From an uncultured Clostridia bacterium (GTDB lineage: Bacteria; Bacillota; Clostridia; Oscillospirales; CAG-272), in assembly GCA_937898155.1 (NCBI GenBank), contig CALEJO010000025.1, positions 1 to 6,742 on the forward strand: DNA of 6,742 nucleotides, in the 5' to 3' direction. Both the position numbers and the translations under genes were made by a program. Shown here piece by piece: positions 5,341-6,742 of this stretch; position 1 is the first letter of the stretch; every line of letters begins with the position of its first letter. Below the pieces are notes generated by a model. The model made no database searches. It was not told the DNA's origin and saw nothing but the letters and a program-made list of their open reading frames with translations.

Positions 5341-6742
5341 ATGAACTATTCTCTCCTTTTGCATACCGAGACCGGCGCACACCCCCTGCCGATCTTGTGG
5401 GACGATCTTCCGGCGTGCGCCGAGATCACCTGCGACGGAATCGCGGTCACGCTGACCGTCAGGGACACGCGCGGCATCCGCACCGTGACACTCACGGCAT
5501 CGTCCGACACCCCGCGCTCCTGCTATTTTTCTCTCTACGGCAAAGGCGACGGCACGATCTATTCCTTCGACGGCGCCTGCACGGAGGAGCATCTCTTCCG
5601 TCAGAGCCCGCACGACTATCAAAGCTATCATTTCCGCATGGACGGCACCGCCGTGCCGATGATCGCGGTCTGCCACGAAAAGACCGATCTTTTCGTTTCC
5701 GATCAGCCCGGGCATTGCGACAACGATACAACACAGCATATTTTGCCGCAAAACGGCGAATGCTATCTTTCCTCCGGCGATCCCGGCGGCTCGCCGAATT
5801 TCGAGGGCGATCCCTTCTTGCCGCGCGCGCACGCGATCGGCGACGGGCAAACCCATACGTTCCGCTTCTTTTATCGCGCCTGCCGCGCGGACACGCTCAA
5901 AGCCATCCGCCGCGAGGCGTTTCTGCTCATCGACGATGCCGTGGGCGATGCCTGCGGGAATCTCTACCACGCGATCTGCTTCGGCAGCAACTATATGCAC
6001 TACCGCGTCAACGAATCCGGTTCCAGCCGATTCTGGATCGTCGCGGGCATCCAATACGCGAACTGCCAATACGCGCGCGACTCGTTCTATCAGACGTGGA
6101 TCCTGCCCGCCGAGATGGAAGAGGAGTGTTATCACGCGTTCCGCGAAAGCTGGGTGCAACGCGCCGAAAACCCGCTCTTTTATCTGATCTGGTCCTATCG
6201 TGTCGCGCGCAAAGGCGGCACGCCGAACCTCGCGCTCGCGAAAAATGCGTTTGACATCATGATGACGTCCCTGCACAAAGGCCCGCGCGGCGACTATCTG
6301 CCGCAGGGCGACGAGCATGGCGCGTTCCGCAACTGGTTTGATATCTGCTGCTACGAATTTGACGACGTGGATGCCTATTCGCAGGGGCTTTGCGTCTGCG
6401 CCCTCCGCGCGGCAAAAGCGCTCGGCTTTGACATCGGCGACGAATACGAGGCGGCAAAGGCGCAGTATCTTTCGCTCTATCACGACGGCTATCTGCCGCT
6501 CAGCCGCAAAAAGCCGTGGCTTTCGCTCGACGTTTGCGTCGGCGATCTGCTCCACGCTCTGCTCTTCGGCGAGACGATTTTGCCCGACGACATCATGCGT
6601 TCGACGTATCGCCGCGTCATGGAAAGCAAGGCGGTGACGCCGCACGGCATCAAGGTCGTCTCCGCGCCCGACGGAGAGTATCTGCCGCTCGATGCTTACG
6701 GCGCCTACGGCTTCGTGCATCCCGCCATGGCGAAAATGGACC
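5341..6742 (+). CDS. Putative six-hairpin glycosidase-like protein (3' end outside window)
   Basis: The frame is open from the ATG to the window edge and gives 467 residues. AAAGGA at 5328-5333, seven bases before the ATG, supports the start. No signal peptide is visible, so the protein is probably cytosolic. Residues 1-185 are beta-rich, like the N-terminal sandwich of many glycosidases. From about 195 on, the chain is helical and follows the style of (alpha/alpha)6-barrel glycosidases: YARDSFYQTWIL (244-255) resembles the RDxFW segment of amylo-1,6-glucosidase-like enzymes, then come GDYLPQGDE (317-325), a helix with EFDDVDAYSQGL (339-350), and TPHGIKVVS (433-441). The candidate acids cannot be assigned without an alignment, and no substrate can be named. 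It has 17 cysteines, many for this size. It begins 16 bp after yqfD with no terminator between, so read-through from the sigma-E promoter is likely. The family call is moderate; coding status is strong. Confidence 0.55.
   Translation, partial: MNYSLLLHTETGAHPLPILWDDLPACAEITCDGIAVTLTVRDTRGIRTVTLTASSDTPRSCYFSLYGKGDGTIYSFDGACTEEHLFRQSPHDYQSYHFRMDGTAVPMIAVCHEKTDLFVSDQPGHCDNDTTQHILPQNGECYLSSGDPGGSPNFEGDPFLPRAHAIGDGQTHTFRFFYRACRADTLKAIRREAFLLIDDAVGDACGNLYHAICFGSNYMHYRVNESGSSRFWIVAGIQYANCQYARDSFYQTWILPAEMEEECYHAFRESWVQRAENPLFYLIWSYRVARKGGTPNLALAKNAFDIMMTSLHKGPRGDYLPQGDEHGAFRNWFDICCYEFDDVDAYSQGLCVCALRAAKALGFDIGDEYEAAKAQYLSLYHDGYLPLSRKKPWLSLDVCVGDLLHALLFGETILPDDIMRSTYRRVMESKAVTPHGIKVVSAPDGEYLPLDAYGAYGFVHPAMAKMD

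Noticed and set aside
5236..6720. Long open minus-strand frame (494 codons)
   Set aside because: It lies antisense to yqfD and the glycosidase-like gene, whose plus-strand frame has a ribosome site, sensible composition and recognisable motifs.

Overview
The window looks like chromosomal DNA from a GC-rich, endospore-forming member of the Firmicutes, most likely a Clostridia lineage. Four lines of evidence support this: a MutS2-type protein, a YlbJ-type sporulation membrane protein, an adjacent yqfC-yqfD pair (both sporulation families), and a small cysteine-rich protein of a kind I associate with Clostridia. No rRNA, tRNA, CRISPR array, insertion sequence or phage gene is visible.

Layout, left to right. 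(1) 1-537, plus strand: the 3' end of a gene for a parallel beta-helix protein. Its codon use is much more GC-biased than that of its neighbours. (2) 477-2713, minus strand: a small Cys-rich protein gene overlaps mutS2 by one base (TGATG). mutS2 converges on the beta-helix gene and overlaps its end by 61 bp. The MutS2 protein stops after its coiled coil and lacks the usual KOW and Smr domains. (3) 2749-3840, minus strand: ylbJ. A vegetative-type promoter for the small gene and mutS2 is embedded in its 3' end. (4) 3840-3900: a compact divergent control region with a near-consensus sigma-E promoter reading into yqfC and a weaker one facing ylbJ. (5) 3901-5324, plus strand: yqfC and yqfD, overlapping by 4 bp. 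(6) 5341 to the right edge, plus strand: the 5' part of a cytosolic protein resembling six-hairpin (alpha/alpha)6-barrel glycosidases. It starts 16 bp after yqfD and probably shares its transcript.

The centre reads as a mother-cell sporulation module: ylbJ on one side, and yqfC-yqfD plus a possible glycosidase passenger on the other, sharing a short sigma-E-like control region. The minus-strand small gene and mutS2 form a separate, probably housekeeping, unit with its own promoter. The points most worth a second look are the truncated MutS2 at a compositional break on the left edge, the unclear ylbJ start (including a possible AUA codon behind a strong Shine-Dalgarno), and the glycosidase-like gene where phoH and ybeY are commonly found after yqfD. 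No wholly new defence or mobile system is evident.
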